Below, piece by piece: positions 40,426 to 40,504 of a stretch of 40,504 nt of DNA (position 1 is its first letter; the number at the start of each line of letters is the position of its first letter). Location of the stretch: NCBI GenBank assembly GCA_964535315.1, contig CAZHTS010000040.1, positions 1 through 40,504 of the forward strand, in the 5' to 3' direction. Both the position numbers and the translations under genes were made by a program. The notes beneath the pieces are model-generated. The model was not told the origin of the DNA and searched no databases. It saw nothing but the letters and a program-made list of their open reading frames with translations. Source of the DNA: CAZHTS01 sp964535315. Lineage in GTDB: Bacteria; Chloroflexota; Anaerolineae; Anaerolineales; Anaerolineaceae.

Positions 40426-40504
40426 TAGCTCAGATCCAGCAGATCCAGTTCACCGCCTGCGCCGCGGGCGGCGATTGCCTTTGTGCGCCGATGGACGGGC
40501 GGGC
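40425..40504 (-). CDS. C-terminal end of a gene running out of the window
   Basis: A minus-strand frame open from the window edge to TAA at 40427-40425 gives about 26 residues: RPVHRRTKAIAARGAG then GELDLLDLS. The Arg-rich stretch followed by a short acidic-hydrophobic end looks like a real protein C-terminus, but the family cannot be identified. The direct repeat CAGATCCAG twice at 40431-40448 encodes the repeated Leu-Asp residues. Confidence 0.45.
   Translation of the reverse strand, partial: PPVHRRTKAIAARGAGGELDLLDLS

Noticed and set aside
1..40504. CRISPR array, rRNA, tRNA or insertion-sequence transposase
   Set aside because: No regularly spaced repeats, no rRNA-like stretch, no cloverleaf and no DDE or HUH transposase motifs were found on reading.

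Overview
The window looks like a chromosomal stretch of a high-GC member of the Chloroflexota, probably Anaerolineae-like. That is an inference from gene content and protein style: RHS core sequences, small DUF4870 proteins, a multi-TM GAF histidine kinase, and lipoprotein-type sugar-binding and VWA proteins. No rRNA or tRNA was seen to confirm it. Most of the window is dense, GC-rich and operonic. The exceptions are the first 6 kb and the last 3 kb, which are clearly more AT-rich and look acquired.

Region 1 (1-5.85 kb) is an accessory island. It holds three displaced C-terminal tips of RHS polymorphic toxins, each followed by a small gene in the position of an immunity gene: 256-1203 with DUF4279 at 1208-1633; a frameshifted tip at 4466-4731 with a three-TM protein at 4747-5112; and 5226-5528 with 5525-5842. 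Between the first and second units, on the opposite strand, lies a coupled pair of tyrosine recombinases of unequal size (1849-4352) flanked by inverted repeats. No full-length RHS gene is present.

Region 2 (5.85-24.7 kb) is mostly housekeeping. A TetR regulator and a convergent membrane protein carry related palindromic operators placed just downstream of, or overlapping, the -10 boxes of strong promoters. Next come an orphan membrane histidine kinase, then a leftward operon fmt - panE-like - GH13 amylase - membrane protein. After it come two DUF4870 genes, an S51-like protein with a cysteinyl-tRNA-synthetase-like tail, and a phosphatidylcholine-synthase-like enzyme. A DnaE-type polymerase directly followed by RecD2 comes next, then YigZ, a NUDIX hydrolase and a TerC protein.

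Region 3 (24.5-30.2 kb) has a VWA lipoprotein divergent from a three-gene molybdenum hydroxylase operon (FAD, 2Fe-2S, Mo subunits) of unknown substrate.

Region 4 (30.3-37.65 kb) is a leftward arabinoside/oligosaccharide utilisation locus: LacI regulator, GH51 arabinofuranosidase, sugar-binding lipoprotein, two permeases and a GH1-like glycosidase. The LacI promoter is near-consensus and carries a 12-bp palindromic operator. No transport ATPase gene is present, so a shared one is presumably encoded elsewhere.

Region 5 (37.8-40.5 kb) is an AT-richer leftward operon of MarR regulator, BAAT/acyl-CoA-thioesterase-like hydrolase and SAM methyltransferase. Its promoter is overlapped by a perfect 38-bp palindrome. 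The window ends inside the 3' end of another leftward gene.
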